Assembly (NCBI GenBank): GCA_019637915.1
Contig: JAHBUV010000001.1
Span: 2,760,565 to 2,824,564, forward strand
Direction: 5' to 3'
From: Pseudobdellovibrionaceae bacterium
GTDB taxonomy: Bacteria; Bdellovibrionota; Bdellovibrionia; Bdellovibrionales; Bdellovibrionaceae
DNA: 64,000 bases
Shown here: piece after piece, positions 24,839 through 34,433 of the stretch
Position numbering within the stretch: position 1 is the stretch's first letter
Layout: each line of letters begins with the position of its first letter
Position numbers and translations under genes: made by a program
The notes under the pieces: model-generated
Databases searched by the model: none
Told to the model about the DNA's origin: nothing
Seen by the model: the letters and a program-made list of their open reading frames with translations, nothing else

Positions 24839-25930
24839 TCATTCCACCTCGGAGAGGATCTGGCGCAATTGCGCCGCGTCTTTGACGCCGTGGAAGTGGA
24901 TCTCGGCGCGGCGGCTGTCCGCGTCCACGCCGCTGCCGGTGGAGGCGAGGGAGCGGCTCACGCCCTGGCCTTGGGCGGCGATGCGGTCGGTGGGCCAGCC
25001 GGCGGAAACCAGGTAGTCACGCACTTGCTGGGCGCGACGCTCGGAGAGCTCCTGGTTCAGGCTGTCCGAACCCGTGGCGTCGGAGTAGCCCAGCACTTCG
25101 ATGGACTCGAAGAGGTCCGAGCGATCCTCCAGGGCGCGGGCCAGACGAGCCAGGCGCTGACGGTCGGGGGCGCGGATGCCGGCGCGGTTGCTTTCAAAGA
25201 AGATGTAGCCGGGACGTCCCGCGAACTCCGCCGTCACCAACTCGATGGCGCCCGCCGGGCGCTGCTCCGTCATGGTCAGGGGACGGCCGTTGCGGGTCGT
25301 GGTTTCCGAACGGGCCGCCGCCTGGCTGACGCTCTGTTTGCGGGCGGCCGGGTTCCAGCCCATCTGGAAGTCGATCATCGCCATGGTCACGGTCTGACCG
25401 GGCACGTTCAGGTCCGTCATCAGGCGTCCGCCGATACGGCCGATGGCGCCGCGGCCCATGTCGAACTCCTTCAAGGCCTGCAGGCCCGCGAAATGGGCGT
25501 CGCCCTGTTCGGCCTCGTAAGCGCGGCCCTGCCCGAGGAGGGCGGCGGCGATCACGCCGGCCTGCCAGCGGTCATCGCGCTGATAGCGGGCGGCGATCTC
25601 GGCCTGCGCCCCGGTGACGGCGCGCTCGACGGCGCCGGTGCGGGAGAACTGCTGGTTCGAGATGCCGTAGCCGAGGTCGTAGACCCCGCGGCCGTCGGCG
25701 CTGTAATAGCTCGCCAACAATTTCAATTGAGACGGCAGACCTTCCGAGAAGTTCGCGTTGGTGTCGGCGCTGGTGTAACCGGCGCCCAGGCCGAGGTAGG
25801 GCACCCAGGCGTCGCGGGGGATCAGGCTGACGGATTCCGAGGAAAGCCGTCCGCGGGTGGTGGTGTCCTGGGCGAGAGCGGGGACGCTCAGGGCCAGGGC
25901 GGTCAGTGTCGTGAGAATCGTTTTCTGCAT
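24839..25930 (-). CDS. OmpA-family outer-membrane protein
   Basis: A 363-residue exported protein. Signal peptide residues 1-20 (ends ALA), then a beta-rich domain (about 40-215) that may form a barrel, a linker, and the peptidoglycan-binding OmpA C-terminal domain (about 245-350): IFFESNRAGIRAPDRQRL, VLGYSDATGSDSLNQELSERRAQQV, then GQGVSRSLAS and DSRRAEIHF. The Asp and Arg that bind diaminopimelate are present in GYSDATG and DSRRAE. A strong AAGGAGG precedes the ATG. Single gene with its own terminator. Likely tethers the outer membrane to peptidoglycan. Confidence 0.88.
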   Translation of the reverse strand: MQKTILTTLTALALSVPALAQDTTTRGRLSSESVSLIPRDAWVPYLGLGAGYTSADTNANFSEGLPSQLKLLASYYSADGRGVYDLGYGISNQQFSRTGAVERAVTGAQAEIAARYQRDDRWQAGVIAAALLGQGRAYEAEQGDAHFAGLQALKEFDMGRGAIGRIGGRLMTDLNVPGQTVTMAMIDFQMGWNPAARKQSVSQAAARSETTTRNGRPLTMTEQRPAGAIELVTAEFAGRPGYIFFESNRAGIRAPDRQRLARLARALEDRSDLFESIEVLGYSDATGSDSLNQELSERRAQQVRDYLVSAGWPTDRIAAQGQGVSRSLASTGSGVDADSRRAEIHFHGVKDAAQLRQILSEVE

Positions 25931-26217
25931 AAAAGCCTCCTTGTTGAGTTCGAGAACATGGCAAACGTTCGAATTATTTCAGAACTATCCGGTGAAAGAC
26001 TTCGGGAGCGAGTGAAGAAAACGGCAAAGCTCCCGCCGCTCAAGTCATTCGATTGACCGCCGGACGCCGGAAGCCCGGCGATCCGGCCCGCCCATCCGGG
26101 CCGGCAACGAAAAAAGCCCTGAATTCAGGCTTCACGCACGATGTTATCCCTATGAATATCGTGAATTTTTATTTGAAATGAGGGGGTTGAAAAATCAACT
26201 TTGAAGGAGAACCAACC
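25931..26217. other. Intergenic region between divergent OmpA and FKBP genes, with GC hairpin
   Basis: No gene is supported. CCGGCCCG at 26083-26090 pairs with CGGGCCGG at 26097-26104, and a smaller AGCC-TGAATTCA-GGCT element follows at 26115-26131. An inverted repeat CACGAT...ATCGTG spans about 26136-26162, 55 bp before the FKBP start, and may be an operator. Confidence 0.45.
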
Positions 26218-26910
26218 ATGAACATGACGATGAAGAACACCCTCGTTGCCGGGACTTTGGTCGCCACGGCCCTGACCGTCGGCTGCACGAAAAAACTCGA
26301 CACCGATATCAAAAAAGCCAGCTACGCCATCGGCCAGCAGATCGGCACCAACCTGAAAACCCAGAACGTCGACTTCGATCCCGAAGTGGTCGCCATGGCT
26401 TTGAAGGACGCCCAGAAAGGCGAAAGCAAGCTGGACAAGGACGGCATGCAGCAGGCCATGATGAAACTGCAGGAAATGGCCATGCAGAAGCAGCAGGCCG
26501 AAGGCCAGGAGAACCTGAAAAAGTCGCAGGCCTTCCTCGAGCAGAACAAGGCCCAGCCGAACGTGAAGACCACGGCCAGCGGCCTGCAGTACACCATCAT
26601 CACCGAGGGCAAAGGCCCGAAGCCGACGGATGAAGACGTCGTCAAGTGCCACTACTCCGGCACGCTGATCGACGGCACCAAGTTCGACTCGTCCTTCGAT
26701 CGCGGCGAACCGGCCGAGTTCCCGGTCAAAGGCGTGATCCCCGGCTGGACCGAGGCCCTCAAGCTGATGCCCGCCGGCACCAAAGCCAAGCTCTTCATCC
26801 CGCCGGATCTCGCTTACGGCGCCCAAGGCCGCCCGGGCATCCCGGCCAACTCGGCTTTGATCTTCGACGTGGAGCTCATCGAGATCATGAAAAAGGGCAA
26901 GAAGAAGTAA
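26218..26910 (+). CDS. FKBP-type peptidyl-prolyl isomerase lipoprotein (FkpA/Mip type)
   Basis: A 230-residue envelope folding helper. A lipobox-like LTVGC (Cys23) suggests lipidation. Residues 28-120 form the helical dimerisation region typical of Mip/FkpA (ASYAIGQQIGTNLK, later an EQNKAQPNVKTTASGLQY linker). The FKBP domain follows at 120-225 with DVVKCHYSGTLIDGTKFDSS, FPVKGVIPGWTEAL and FIPPDLAYGAQG. It catalyses cis-trans Pro isomerisation in the periplasm. Its stop codon overlaps the pdxH start (TAATG). A strong GAAGGAG site precedes the ATG. Confidence 0.93.
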   Translation: MNMTMKNTLVAGTLVATALTVGCTKKLDTDIKKASYAIGQQIGTNLKTQNVDFDPEVVAMALKDAQKGESKLDKDGMQQAMMKLQEMAMQKQQAEGQENLKKSQAFLEQNKAQPNVKTTASGLQYTIITEGKGPKPTDEDVVKCHYSGTLIDGTKFDSSFDRGEPAEFPVKGVIPGWTEALKLMPAGTKAKLFIPPDLAYGAQGRPGIPANSALIFDVELIEIMKKGKKK

Positions 26911-27500
26911 TGAAGTTCGATCTGTCGGCCGACCCCTTTCATCATTTGGACCAATTGGTGAAAGAGGCGGCCGATCATGGGGTGAAAGACGCCAACGCCA
27001 TGGCCTTGGCCACCCTCGGTGACAACGACATGCCCTCCGTTCGCATCGTCCTGTACAAAGGACGGATCCGCGGGGGGCTTTCTTTTTACACCAACTACGA
27101 AGGACGCAAGGGCCGCGAGCTGGATCACCATCCCCTCGCCAGCGTCTGTTTTTTCTGGCCGGCCCTGGAGCGCCAGTTGCGCGTCGAGGGCGAGGTGAAA
27201 AAGCTCACCCGCGAGGAATCGGAAGCCTATTTCCGCACGCGGCCCCGCCTGTCGCAGCTCGGGGCCTGGGCCTCGCGCCAGTCGGAAAAAATCGCCGACA
27301 TCGAGGAGCTCGAGGAGCGCCTCATCGCCGTCGAAAAGAAATACGAGAACCAAACGGTGCCCTGTCCCCCCCACTGGGGGGGCTTCCACCTGATCCCTTC
27401 GGCCTTTGAGTTCTGGTTCGGCCGCAACGGCCGGCTGCACGAACGCTATTGCTATGAGCGCCGGGGCGGGGGATGGGACACTTTCATGCGTTCTCCCTGA
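26910..27500 (+). CDS. pdxH: Pyridoxamine 5'-phosphate oxidase
   Basis: A 196-residue FMN enzyme that oxidises PNP or PMP to pyridoxal 5'-phosphate. The family landmarks are MALATLGDNDMPSVRIVLYKG, FYTNYEGRKGRELDHHPLASVCFFW, RQLRVEGEV, and the C-terminal FHLIPSAFEFWFGRNGRLHER. The start is fixed by the TAATG overlap with the FKBP gene. Cytoplasmic dimer. The link to the FKBP gene is organisational rather than functional. The pcp gene follows after 8 bp, so the three form one operon. Confidence 0.95.
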   Translation: MKFDLSADPFHHLDQLVKEAADHGVKDANAMALATLGDNDMPSVRIVLYKGRIRGGLSFYTNYEGRKGRELDHHPLASVCFFWPALERQLRVEGEVKKLTREESEAYFRTRPRLSQLGAWASRQSEKIADIEELEERLIAVEKKYENQTVPCPPHWGGFHLIPSAFEFWFGRNGRLHERYCYERRGGGWDTFMRSP

Positions 27501-27508
27501 GGAGGCCC

Positions 27509-28108
27509 ATGGGACGGATTCTGGTGACCGGATTCGAGGCCTTCCAAGGGGAAAAACTCAACCCCAGCCGTTTGATCGTCGAGCACTTGCGCCGCGCGCG
27601 AAAAGACGCGGACCTCCTCACCGCCGTTTTGCCGGTGTCCTTTCAGCGCGCTTTTCCCGCCCTGCGCGAGGCCGCCGTTTCGTGGCGCGACCTCGCCGGC
27701 GTGCTGATGTTCGGCCAGGCGGGGGGACGCGACAAGCTCTCCCTCGAGCGCGTGGCCTTGAACTGGATCGAAACCAGCAGCCCCGACGAGGATCATGTTT
27801 TGCCGCTGCGGGCGAAGATTGACGAGTCGGGACCCGACGCCCTTTTTTCCCCGCTGCCGCTCGAGCATTGGAAGAAAAGCCTCGAGGAAAAGGGCGTGCC
27901 GACGGAGGTGAGCCTCAGCGCCGGGGGATTCGTCTGCAACCAGGTTTATTATCAAGCCGCCGCGGCCCTGCGCCCGGCCCGCGTGCCGGCGCTCTTCGTG
28001 CACGTGCCTTACCTGCCGGAGCAGGCCCGGGCCGGTCAGGCCTCGATGCCTCTGGAGACCATGCTGACGGCGGCGGATTTTCTGCTCGGGGCCTTCCGCG
28101 ATCAGTGA
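27509..28108 (+). CDS. pcp: Pyroglutamyl-peptidase I
   Basis: A 199-residue cysteine peptidase (C15) that removes N-terminal pyroglutamate. RILVTGFEAFQGEKLNPS opens the family fold. The catalytic Cys is in GGFVCNQVYY (about residue 138) and the His in FVHVPYLPEQ (about 165). The Glu of the triad probably lies in the KLSLERVALN segment. The ATG at 27509 has GAGGAGG upstream; the frame is open 12 codons further but without family sequence. The end overlaps that of apaG on the other strand by 7 bp. Confidence 0.9.
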   Translation: MGRILVTGFEAFQGEKLNPSRLIVEHLRRARKDADLLTAVLPVSFQRAFPALREAAVSWRDLAGVLMFGQAGGRDKLSLERVALNWIETSSPDEDHVLPLRAKIDESGPDALFSPLPLEHWKKSLEEKGVPTEVSLSAGGFVCNQVYYQAAAALRPARVPALFVHVPYLPEQARAGQASMPLETMLTAADFLLGAFRDQ

Positions 28109-28485
28109 AGCGCTTCGGGTGACACCAGGTAAAACTCCGGCACCTCGACGGAGAAGGTCTCGCCCTCGTCGTTGAGCATTTGATAGAAGCCCTTCATGCT
28201 GCCCGCCGGGGTGGCGAGGGGGCAGGCGCTCTCGTACTCGAATTTCTGGCCGGGTTGGATGCGCGGCTGCAGGCCGATGACGCCGGGACCGCGCACCTCC
28301 TCCACCTGGCCCTGGCCGTCGGTGACGATCCAGTGGCGGTGCAGGAGCTGGGCGGCGGTGTCGCCATGATTGTGGATGGTGATGCGATAAGCGAAAAAGA
28401 AAAAGTCCTGATCCGGATTGGATTGATCCGGCACGAACAGGGATTTCACGGACACTTCGAAGTGGGCTGCCGTTGATTTTTGCAT
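28102..28485 (-). CDS. apaG: ApaG family protein
   Basis: A 127-residue single-domain protein of the ApaG family with an Fn3-like fold. Landmarks are FFFAYRITIHNHGDTAAQLLHRHWIVTDGQG, VRGPGVIGLQPRIQPGQKFEYESACPL, then GSMKGFYQM and FYLVSPE at the end. In enterobacteria it is linked to Co/Mg efflux and diadenosine tetraphosphate binding; the biochemical role is still unclear. The ATG at 28485 sits 9 nt from GGAGGT, a better fit than a TTG two codons upstream. Confidence 0.93.
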   Translation of the reverse strand: MQKSTAAHFEVSVKSLFVPDQSNPDQDFFFFAYRITIHNHGDTAAQLLHRHWIVTDGQGQVEEVRGPGVIGLQPRIQPGQKFEYESACPLATPAGSMKGFYQMLNDEGETFSVEVPEFYLVSPEALH

Positions 28486-28524
28486 GCTCAAGGGACCTCC
28501 GCCGCGATCGCGGGCCGTTTTCGG

Positions 28525-29541
28525 CTACCAACTCTGCAAATTTTCGAGCTCGAAGACAAGGGGGTAGTGGTCAGAGGGCAGATTCAGCTTCGCGTCAAGC
28601 GTCTGCGGGATGTCGTGCTCCAGACCTTGTTCATCTTTGAAACGGTAAACACGCGCGCTGTCCTTTTTCAAATACGGCAACGCCAGGGGGGACAAAAAAC
28701 AATAATCGATTTGCCGCCCTTCGGTGCGCGCGCCGCTGCGCACTTGATAGAACGTGGCGCGTTGTTCCGGACTGAGGCCGGCGACATCCAGCACATCCCG
28801 GAGATCCGTGTTTTCGTAAAGGGGCCGAAACTCCTCATCGGTGCCCGCGGCGCCGGCGTGGCCGTTGAAATCCCCCGCCACCACCATGGGGGTGTTCGGG
28901 TGCTTGGCGCGCAGCTCATGGTGAATCTGCAGCAAAGTCAGCAGCTCCGCCTGGCGGCGTTCAAAGCCGCCGGGATCGATGCGGTCGCGATCCAAACGCG
29001 ATTTGAGGTGGGTGAGGAGGATGATCAGGAAAGGATTTTCGCGATCTTTCTGGAACAGTTTCAATTCCACGACATCGCGAGAGAAGCGGTGACTTTGGGC
29101 CTTGATGGGGTACCCCTGAGCCATGGACTCTCGTTCGTGGGGGTAAAGATAATTGATGGGGCGGTTTTTATTCGAAATCAGGTCATAGTAAAAAGGCTCG
29201 CCCTTGCGGATCAGGAACCCGACGTCGATGTTGCGGTCGGAATTGCCCTCGATCAAGACGGGCGAATAAGCCTTGCTCAAAAACAGCTCGTTGAATTGCT
29301 GCAGGGACTCGAGCCCGCCCACTTCGCAGAGCATCACGATGTCGGGATCGACATCCAGAATGGCCCGGGCCAAGTCCTTGGTCTTGCGCAGGGATTTGTT
29401 TTCGTAGACCGAGGTGCTCAGACGCTGCCACTGCCCTTCGTCCGCGGGGAGTTTGTCCGCGGCGGGCGGTTGATCGAACAGCAGGAAGAGATTCTCCGCG
29501 TTGAGAAGACAGAATCTGAGGTTGATGTTTGTTGGCCACAT
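28525..29541 (-). CDS. Endonuclease/exonuclease/phosphatase family protein
   Basis: A 338-residue metal-dependent hydrolase of the EEP (DNase I-like) fold. The motifs are present in order: NAENLFLL (Asn), VMLCEVGG (metal Glu near residue 73), THLKSRLD, VVAGDFNGH (Asp and Asn), and SDHYPLVFE (Asp-His) at the end. No signal peptide is visible, so it is probably cytoplasmic. It could act on nucleic acids or on phosphoinositide-like substrates; the substrate cannot be decided. It is divergent from the aminopeptidase gene with a 67-bp gap. Confidence 0.9.
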   Translation of the reverse strand: MWPTNINLRFCLLNAENLFLLFDQPPAADKLPADEGQWQRLSTSVYENKSLRKTKDLARAILDVDPDIVMLCEVGGLESLQQFNELFLSKAYSPVLIEGNSDRNIDVGFLIRKGEPFYYDLISNKNRPINYLYPHERESMAQGYPIKAQSHRFSRDVVELKLFQKDRENPFLIILLTHLKSRLDRDRIDPGGFERRQAELLTLLQIHHELRAKHPNTPMVVAGDFNGHAGAAGTDEEFRPLYENTDLRDVLDVAGLSPEQRATFYQVRSGARTEGRQIDYCFLSPLALPYLKKDSARVYRFKDEQGLEHDIPQTLDAKLNLPSDHYPLVFELENLQSW

Positions 29542-29608
29542 ACTGCTCTTTCATTGTATGAAAGGATCACCCTGAATCACAACCATTTCAAAAGGGAGAC
29601 CTGAAAAC

Positions 29609-31099
29609 ATGATGATTCGTTCGTGGCTGGACAAGGCCCGCTGGGACAAGGCGCCGACCCTCAAGGATTTGACGGGTTTTCTGTATCTTTTGGGGGGTGA
29701 AGACCCCAAGGCCCTGGGCCGTTTGCTGAACGAGCACGCCCTTCCCTGGCAGAAGGCGTCCCTGCTCAAGCAGGAGCGCGATCTGCTGTCCTTCGCCGGC
29801 AAAAAAGGCCCGGTGTGGATCGTGCGCCAGAAGAAGAGCCCTCCCGCCGTTTCTCATCAAGGTTTGTTGGAGGACTCGCCTTACACCTATTTCCGCGACA
29901 CGGTGGGCGCCCTCGTGCCGTCCTTCAAACTGCAGCAGCTGGCGCAGCTCTCCGTGGAGTTCTCCGGCACCAGCCGCGAGCAGCAGCTGGGCGCTTTCAC
30001 GGGCCTGGAGATCGCCTCGTACCATTTCCGCGACCTGCAGGATGAAAAGCCGTTGAAAGGCCTGCCGGTCCTGTGGGTCCGCGTGAACCGCGGCCAGGTC
30101 GACCGCGGCATCGTCGCGCAGGCCCGGGCCCGCGGCGGCGCCGTGAATCTGGCCCGCCATCTGGTGAACCTGCCGCCGAACGAACTGCACCCCGCGAGCT
30201 ACGCGACCCTGGCGCGCGCGCTCAAGGCCCCGGGCCTGAGCGTCGAGGTGTGGGACGCCAAACGCCTGGCCAAAGAGGGCATGAACCTGCACCTGGCCGT
30301 CGGCCGCGGCGCTGAAAATCAACCTTGTTTGGTGCGCCTGCGCTGGCGCCCGCCGGGCGCGAAGGGCGGCCGGAAACCCGTGGCTCTGGTGGGCAAGGGC
30401 ATCACCTTCGACACCGGCGGTCTGGACATCAAGCCCTCGTCCGCCATGCGCCTGATGAAAAAGGACATGGGCGGGTCGGCCTGCGTCCTCGGGGTCATGC
30501 AGTGGGCGGCGGCGGTCCGTTACCCCGCGCCCTTGGACGCCTACCTGGCCCTGGCGGAAAACGCCGTGGACGCCGCCGCCTTCCGTCCGAGCGACATCGT
30601 GCGCGCCCGTAACGGTGCCCGCGTCGAGATCGACAACACCGACGCCGAAGGCCGCCTGGTTCTGGCCGACGCCCTGGATGTGGCCGTCACCCGCAAGGGC
30701 GACGATGAGCCCGACGTGGTCATCGACGTGGCGACCCTGACGGGCGCCATCAAAGTGGCCCTCGGCGCCGACGTGGCGGGTTTGTTCTCGAATGACGACG
30801 CGCTGGCGGATTCCCTCTCCCTGGCCGGCCAGTCGGCCGGGGATCTCAGCTGGCGCATGCCTTTGGTGGAGCGCTACTGGCCGAGCTTGAATTCCCCCTT
30901 CGCGGATTTCAAAAACAGCGCCGACGGTTTCGGCGGCGCCATCACGGCGGCCCTGTTCCTGTCGCGCTTCGTGCGCAACAAGTCCTGGGCGCACCTCGAC
31001 ATCTACGCCTGGAGCGACAAAGGCCTCGGGGCCGTGTCCGCCGGCGGTGGCAGCGGCCAGGGAGTGCAAGCTTTGATCGAGTGGTTGGAGGCGCGATGA
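29609..31099 (+). CDS. pepA: M17 leucyl aminopeptidase family protein
   Basis: A 496-residue cytoplasmic zinc aminopeptidase. The N-terminal half is the divergent macrodomain-like region. The catalytic half carries ARHLVNLPPNELHP, VGKGITFDTGGLDIKPSSAMRLMKKDMGGSA (metal Lys and Asp), and the signature NTDAEGRLVLADAL with the metal Asp and Glu and the catalytic Arg. TLTGAIKVALG follows. It removes N-terminal residues from peptides. The stop overlaps the start of a sensor kinase gene by ATGA, an unusual coupling. A GGGAG site precedes the ATG. The pepA symbol is given by family. Confidence 0.93.
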   Translation: MMIRSWLDKARWDKAPTLKDLTGFLYLLGGEDPKALGRLLNEHALPWQKASLLKQERDLLSFAGKKGPVWIVRQKKSPPAVSHQGLLEDSPYTYFRDTVGALVPSFKLQQLAQLSVEFSGTSREQQLGAFTGLEIASYHFRDLQDEKPLKGLPVLWVRVNRGQVDRGIVAQARARGGAVNLARHLVNLPPNELHPASYATLARALKAPGLSVEVWDAKRLAKEGMNLHLAVGRGAENQPCLVRLRWRPPGAKGGRKPVALVGKGITFDTGGLDIKPSSAMRLMKKDMGGSACVLGVMQWAAAVRYPAPLDAYLALAENAVDAAAFRPSDIVRARNGARVEIDNTDAEGRLVLADALDVAVTRKGDDEPDVVIDVATLTGAIKVALGADVAGLFSNDDALADSLSLAGQSAGDLSWRMPLVERYWPSLNSPFADFKNSADGFGGAITAALFLSRFVRNKSWAHLDIYAWSDKGLGAVSAGGGSGQGVQALIEWLEAR

Positions 31100-33042
31100 C
31101 GAGAGGTCTTTCCCTGAGAAAGATCATCCGTTTCAACGCGTCTCTGTACGTCGTCTTTTTCCTGTTTCTGCTGATCTCCTCCGCGGTCTATCTGCACGGA
31201 CTGCGGACGGAGAGCGTCCATGACCAGATCGCCCGGGCCCGCGACAGCGTCCGCACGGACCTGGAGTCCTCGCTGCGCAACGTCCGCCACAACCTGATCC
31301 TGTTCCGGGACATGCAGATGCTCTTCGACAAGGGGTCGAAGGCCGAAGCCCTGGAGCTTTACCTGCAGCTGGTCACCCGGGCCATCGCCGACTACCCCCT
31401 GCAACACAACGCCTATTTCGCCCTGGAAAAACGCCTGGCCCTCGAGAGGTTCGGACGAAACGGTTTCATGGTCTCCATCGAGCGCGGGCCCGGTTTGGAG
31501 GCCGGCGGCGAGGGCGGCCGCGACGCCGCCGGGGGATTCCAGCGCCGGGTCTTCGTCGACGGCGATTACCAGGGCGACGCCGACGACATCTGGTACCACA
31601 TCGCCAAGCGCAGCGACCACGAGGAAATCACGGGCGTTTATTTCGATTCCACCTACAAGCAGAAGTGGGTGGTGACTTTCGCGCTGGGCATCTACGATCG
31701 CCGCGGTTTCGCGGGCATGGTCGGCATCGACATGCTGCTCAGCGATCTCGAGGGCCGTTTGGGCGCGAACCGCCTGGGAAAAACCGGCGGCGTCATCCTG
31801 GTCAATTCCTCCACGGACGACGTCTTGACCCGCCTGCCGGGGGCGGCGGGTGATTTCATCACCGTGCGCGACAACTACGAGCACATCCCGTTCGACAAGG
31901 AGCGGTCGCAGGCCTGGCGCGATCTGCTGGGCTCCGAGGGCCGCCTGCGCAGTTTTCGCGGCGACAACGACCGCGAGTACCTGGTTTCCGCCGCCAGCGT
32001 GAGTGACGAGATCCCGTGGGTGGTGGTGGCCTTCCAGGAAAAGAACGAGGCCTATCAGGCCCTCTGGCTGCAGGTCACGGCGATCGCCGCGGTCGGTTTG
32101 CTGTGCCTGGCGGTCCTGTTTTACATCTCCAACAATTTCCGCCGCCACGTGGTGCCGCCGCTGGAGCAGCTGATCCTGTCGTTGAAGGACAACATCGAGG
32201 CGGCGAAAAAAAACCAGTTCATGAACCTCGATGCCGGGCCCCGCGGTTACCGCGAGATCCAGGAGATCTCGACGCAGGTGAACCAGCTCGTGCGGGCGAT
32301 CAACGACCGCCTGGCCCAGGATCTGCTCAAGGCGGAGGGCGACAGGGCGAAGGCTATGCACGCCGCGCGCATGGCCTCCGTCGGTCAGATGGCGGGCAGC
32401 GTGGCCCACGAGATCAACACGCCGCTGGCGTCGCTGAGCCTGCAGGCGGAGATCGTCGAGGAGCAGCTGCAGGCGATCCAGCCGGTTCCGCTGCGGGAAA
32501 CGCAAACCGTGCGCAACATGCGCGAAGTGATCGACCACATCGCGCGCACGGTGAACGGCCTCAAGGCCCTGGCCCGCGACGGCGACAAGGACCTGCCCGT
32601 GGTGCTGTCGCTTCAGACGTTGATCCACAACGTGATGCTCCTGGGGACGGAGCGCTTCATCCAGGCGGGCATCGATCTGCGGGTGGGGGACATTCCCGAG
32701 GTGAGTTTGCGCTGCCGCAACGTCGAGATCTGCCAGGTCATGGTGAATCTCCTGAACAACGCTTACGACGCCGTCCGCGAGTTGCCGGAGAAATGGGTGA
32801 GCCTTGATTTTGAAACGACGCCCGGTTTCCTGCGCATCCTGGTGACCGACAGCGGGGAGGGCATCCCCGCCGAGGTGGCGGCGAAGATCATGATGCCTTT
32901 TTTCACCACCAAGGACGTCAACAAGGGCACGGGCCTGGGCTTGAGCATCTCCAAGCAGATCCTCGCCGATCACGACGGGGACCTGTTCTACGACGCCGGC
33001 AGCGCCCACACGCGCTTCATCATCATCCTGCCGCGGCTTTAA
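31096..33042 (+). CDS. Orphan sensor histidine kinase with Cache-like domain
   Basis: A 648-residue inner-membrane kinase. Helix 1 spans residues 15-33, a large extracytoplasmic Cache-like sensor covers 35-320 (with [17 protein letters not shown] near 207), and helix 2 covers 324-344. The cytoplasmic part has phosphoacceptor H438 in [14 protein letters not shown], the N box [11 protein letters not shown], and the G boxes DSGEGIP and GTGLGLSIS. No response regulator is adjacent. It is translationally coupled to the aminopeptidase gene upstream. Its stop shares bases with that of the convergent gene (TTAA). Confidence 0.93.
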   Translation: MTRGLSLRKIIRFNASLYVVFFLFLLISSAVYLHGLRTESVHDQIARARDSVRTDLESSLRNVRHNLILFRDMQMLFDKGSKAEALELYLQLVTRAIADYPLQHNAYFALEKRLALERFGRNGFMVSIERGPGLEAGGEGGRDAAGGFQRRVFVDGDYQGDADDIWYHIAKRSDHEEITGVYFDSTYKQKWVVTFALGIYDRRGFAGMVGIDMLLSDLEGRLGANRLGKTGGVILVNSSTDDVLTRLPGAAGDFITVRDNYEHIPFDKERSQAWRDLLGSEGRLRSFRGDNDREYLVSAASVSDEIPWVVVAFQEKNEAYQALWLQVTAIAAVGLLCLAVLFYISNNFRRHVVPPLEQLILSLKDNIEAAKKNQFMNLDAGPRGYREIQEISTQVNQLVRAINDRLAQDLLKAEGDRAKAMHAARMASVGQMAGSVAHEINTPLASLSLQAEIVEEQLQAIQPVPLRETQTVRNMREVIDHIARTVNGLKALARDGDKDLPVVLSLQTLIHNVMLLGTERFIQAGIDLRVGDIPEVSLRCRNVEICQVMVNLLNNAYDAVRELPEKWVSLDFETTPGFLRILVTDSGEGIPAEVAAKIMMPFFTTKDVNKGTGLGLSISKQILADHDGDLFYDAGSAHTRFIIILPRL

Positions 33043-34433
33043 AAGCCCCAAATCTTGCGTTTTTTGACCAGCGAAATCACCGGGGCGGGAACGAGTTTTT
33101 CCCAGGACCTGTCTTTTTTCTCGATGAGCTTGCGCACGTCCGCCGAGTGCCAATAGACATCGGCCTCGTCGCAGCCCGAGATGTCCAGGATCTGCCGCTG
33201 GCCGCGGAAGTAATCGTAGATCTTGGCGGCCGGCCCCGCCGGGCTGAAGACCTTCGCCGTCAGGCAGATCTTTTCCGTCTTGTGGGGATAGACGTACAAC
33301 TTCGTTTGTTGATCGAAGAGTTTCCCCAGGCCTTCCAGCGTGCCGCCTTCCAGGTCGGCGTAGGGCTTTTCGTCGAACAGCTTGTCGAGCTTGGAGGCGC
33401 CCATGATCAGCGCCATGGGCATCGGCGTGAACAGGCGGATGAAGTGCTTCAGGCGGTAGTACAGGGGGAAGTTCGACACCAGCGTGTGGTGCCCCATGGC
33501 GCCCAGGGCGTCGAGGCGGTTCTCCAGGTCGGGGAGCTCTTTCAGCTTGGCGTCTTTGGGCATGACGATCTCGCAAAGGGCCATGACCTCGGTTTTCTTC
33601 TCGGTCATCTTCGGCGCTTCGGCTTTCAGCTGGGCGAGGCCTTTGTGGATCACGTCGGCATGGGTCAGGGTGTAGGGGCGGAAGGTGCCGCGCTGGATGA
33701 GCAGGGACTTGCCCCAGACGGCGTCGGCCATGTTCATCACCTCCCCGTTCGGCGCGAACAGGGCGGCTTCGGCGAGGCCGCGGCGCACGAGCTCGAGATT
33801 CATGCGGCGGTTCTCGAAGTCCGCGAGGTCGGGACCGGAAAAACGCATGAGGTCGATGATCACCTGGCCGGCCTTCAGGTTCGCCACCAGCTCGTTGAGG
33901 AAGCGCTCGGGACTCTGGGTGCCGTAGAAGGCGGCCTCGATCAGGTTCACGCCGAGGATGCCGAGGGCCTCCTGCTGCTGCAGGCGCAGGCGGTCCGTCA
34001 TGCGCACGTGCAGGATGATGTCGTTGAAGGGGCCGCGGGGTTTTGATTGGTAGCGGATCCCCATCCAGCCGTGGCACTTCGGCGTTTCCGGGGATCCCGT
34101 CGCCACGGTGTTGGCGAAGGCGAAAAAACGCGTCTGCGCGCCGCGCTTTTCATCGAGGCGGCGGATCAGCAGGCTGTACTCTTTCTCGAGCATCTTCGCC
34201 AGGCGCGATTCGCAGACGTAGCGGCCGTTCTTCTCGCGGCCGTAGATCTCATCCGAGTAGGTCATGTCGTAAGCGGACATGCTTTTGGCGATGGTCTGCG
34301 AGGCGCGGCCGGCCTGGAAAAAATGGCGGGCCACCTCCTGACCGGCGCCGATCTCGGCGAAGGCGCCGTAGCGCTCCAGATCCAGGTTCACGCGCAGGGC
34401 TTTGGCGGCCGTCGTTCGGATCGTTTCGCTCAT
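33039..34433 (-). CDS. Conserved protein of unknown function, 464 residues
   Basis: A soluble-looking protein that begins MSETIRTTAAKALRVNLD, with SMSAYDMTYSDEIYG and CHGWMGIRYQSKPRGPFNDI later. I recognise it as a widespread family that databases often label TonB-dependent receptor or nicotinate-nucleotide adenylyltransferase. Neither label fits: there is no signal peptide, no beta-barrel and no HxGH nucleotidyltransferase motif. RMTDRLRLQQQEALGILGVNLIEAAFY suggests an alpha/beta fold. The start ATG overlaps the stop of the upstream DUF502 gene (ATGA), so the two proteins may work together at the membrane. Function unknown. Confidence 0.82.
   Translation of the reverse strand: MSETIRTTAAKALRVNLDLERYGAFAEIGAGQEVARHFFQAGRASQTIAKSMSAYDMTYSDEIYGREKNGRYVCESRLAKMLEKEYSLLIRRLDEKRGAQTRFFAFANTVATGSPETPKCHGWMGIRYQSKPRGPFNDIILHVRMTDRLRLQQQEALGILGVNLIEAAFYGTQSPERFLNELVANLKAGQVIIDLMRFSGPDLADFENRRMNLELVRRGLAEAALFAPNGEVMNMADAVWGKSLLIQRGTFRPYTLTHADVIHKGLAQLKAEAPKMTEKKTEVMALCEIVMPKDAKLKELPDLENRLDALGAMGHHTLVSNFPLYYRLKHFIRLFTPMPMALIMGASKLDKLFDEKPYADLEGGTLEGLGKLFDQQTKLYVYPHKTEKICLTAKVFSPAGPAAKIYDYFRGQRQILDISGCDEADVYWHSADVRKLIEKKDRSWEKLVPAPVISLVKKRKIWGF

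Noticed and set aside
12495-26165. Shared TTATCCCT near the FNR-type gene and the FKBP gene as a common regulatory site
   Set aside because: Only one 8-mer is shared, the surroundings differ, and in the first case it overlaps the presumed -10 element.
33039-34433. TonB-dependent receptor or nicotinate-nucleotide adenylyltransferase
   Set aside because: No signal peptide, plug, barrel or HxGH motif is present. These labels appear to be inherited database errors.
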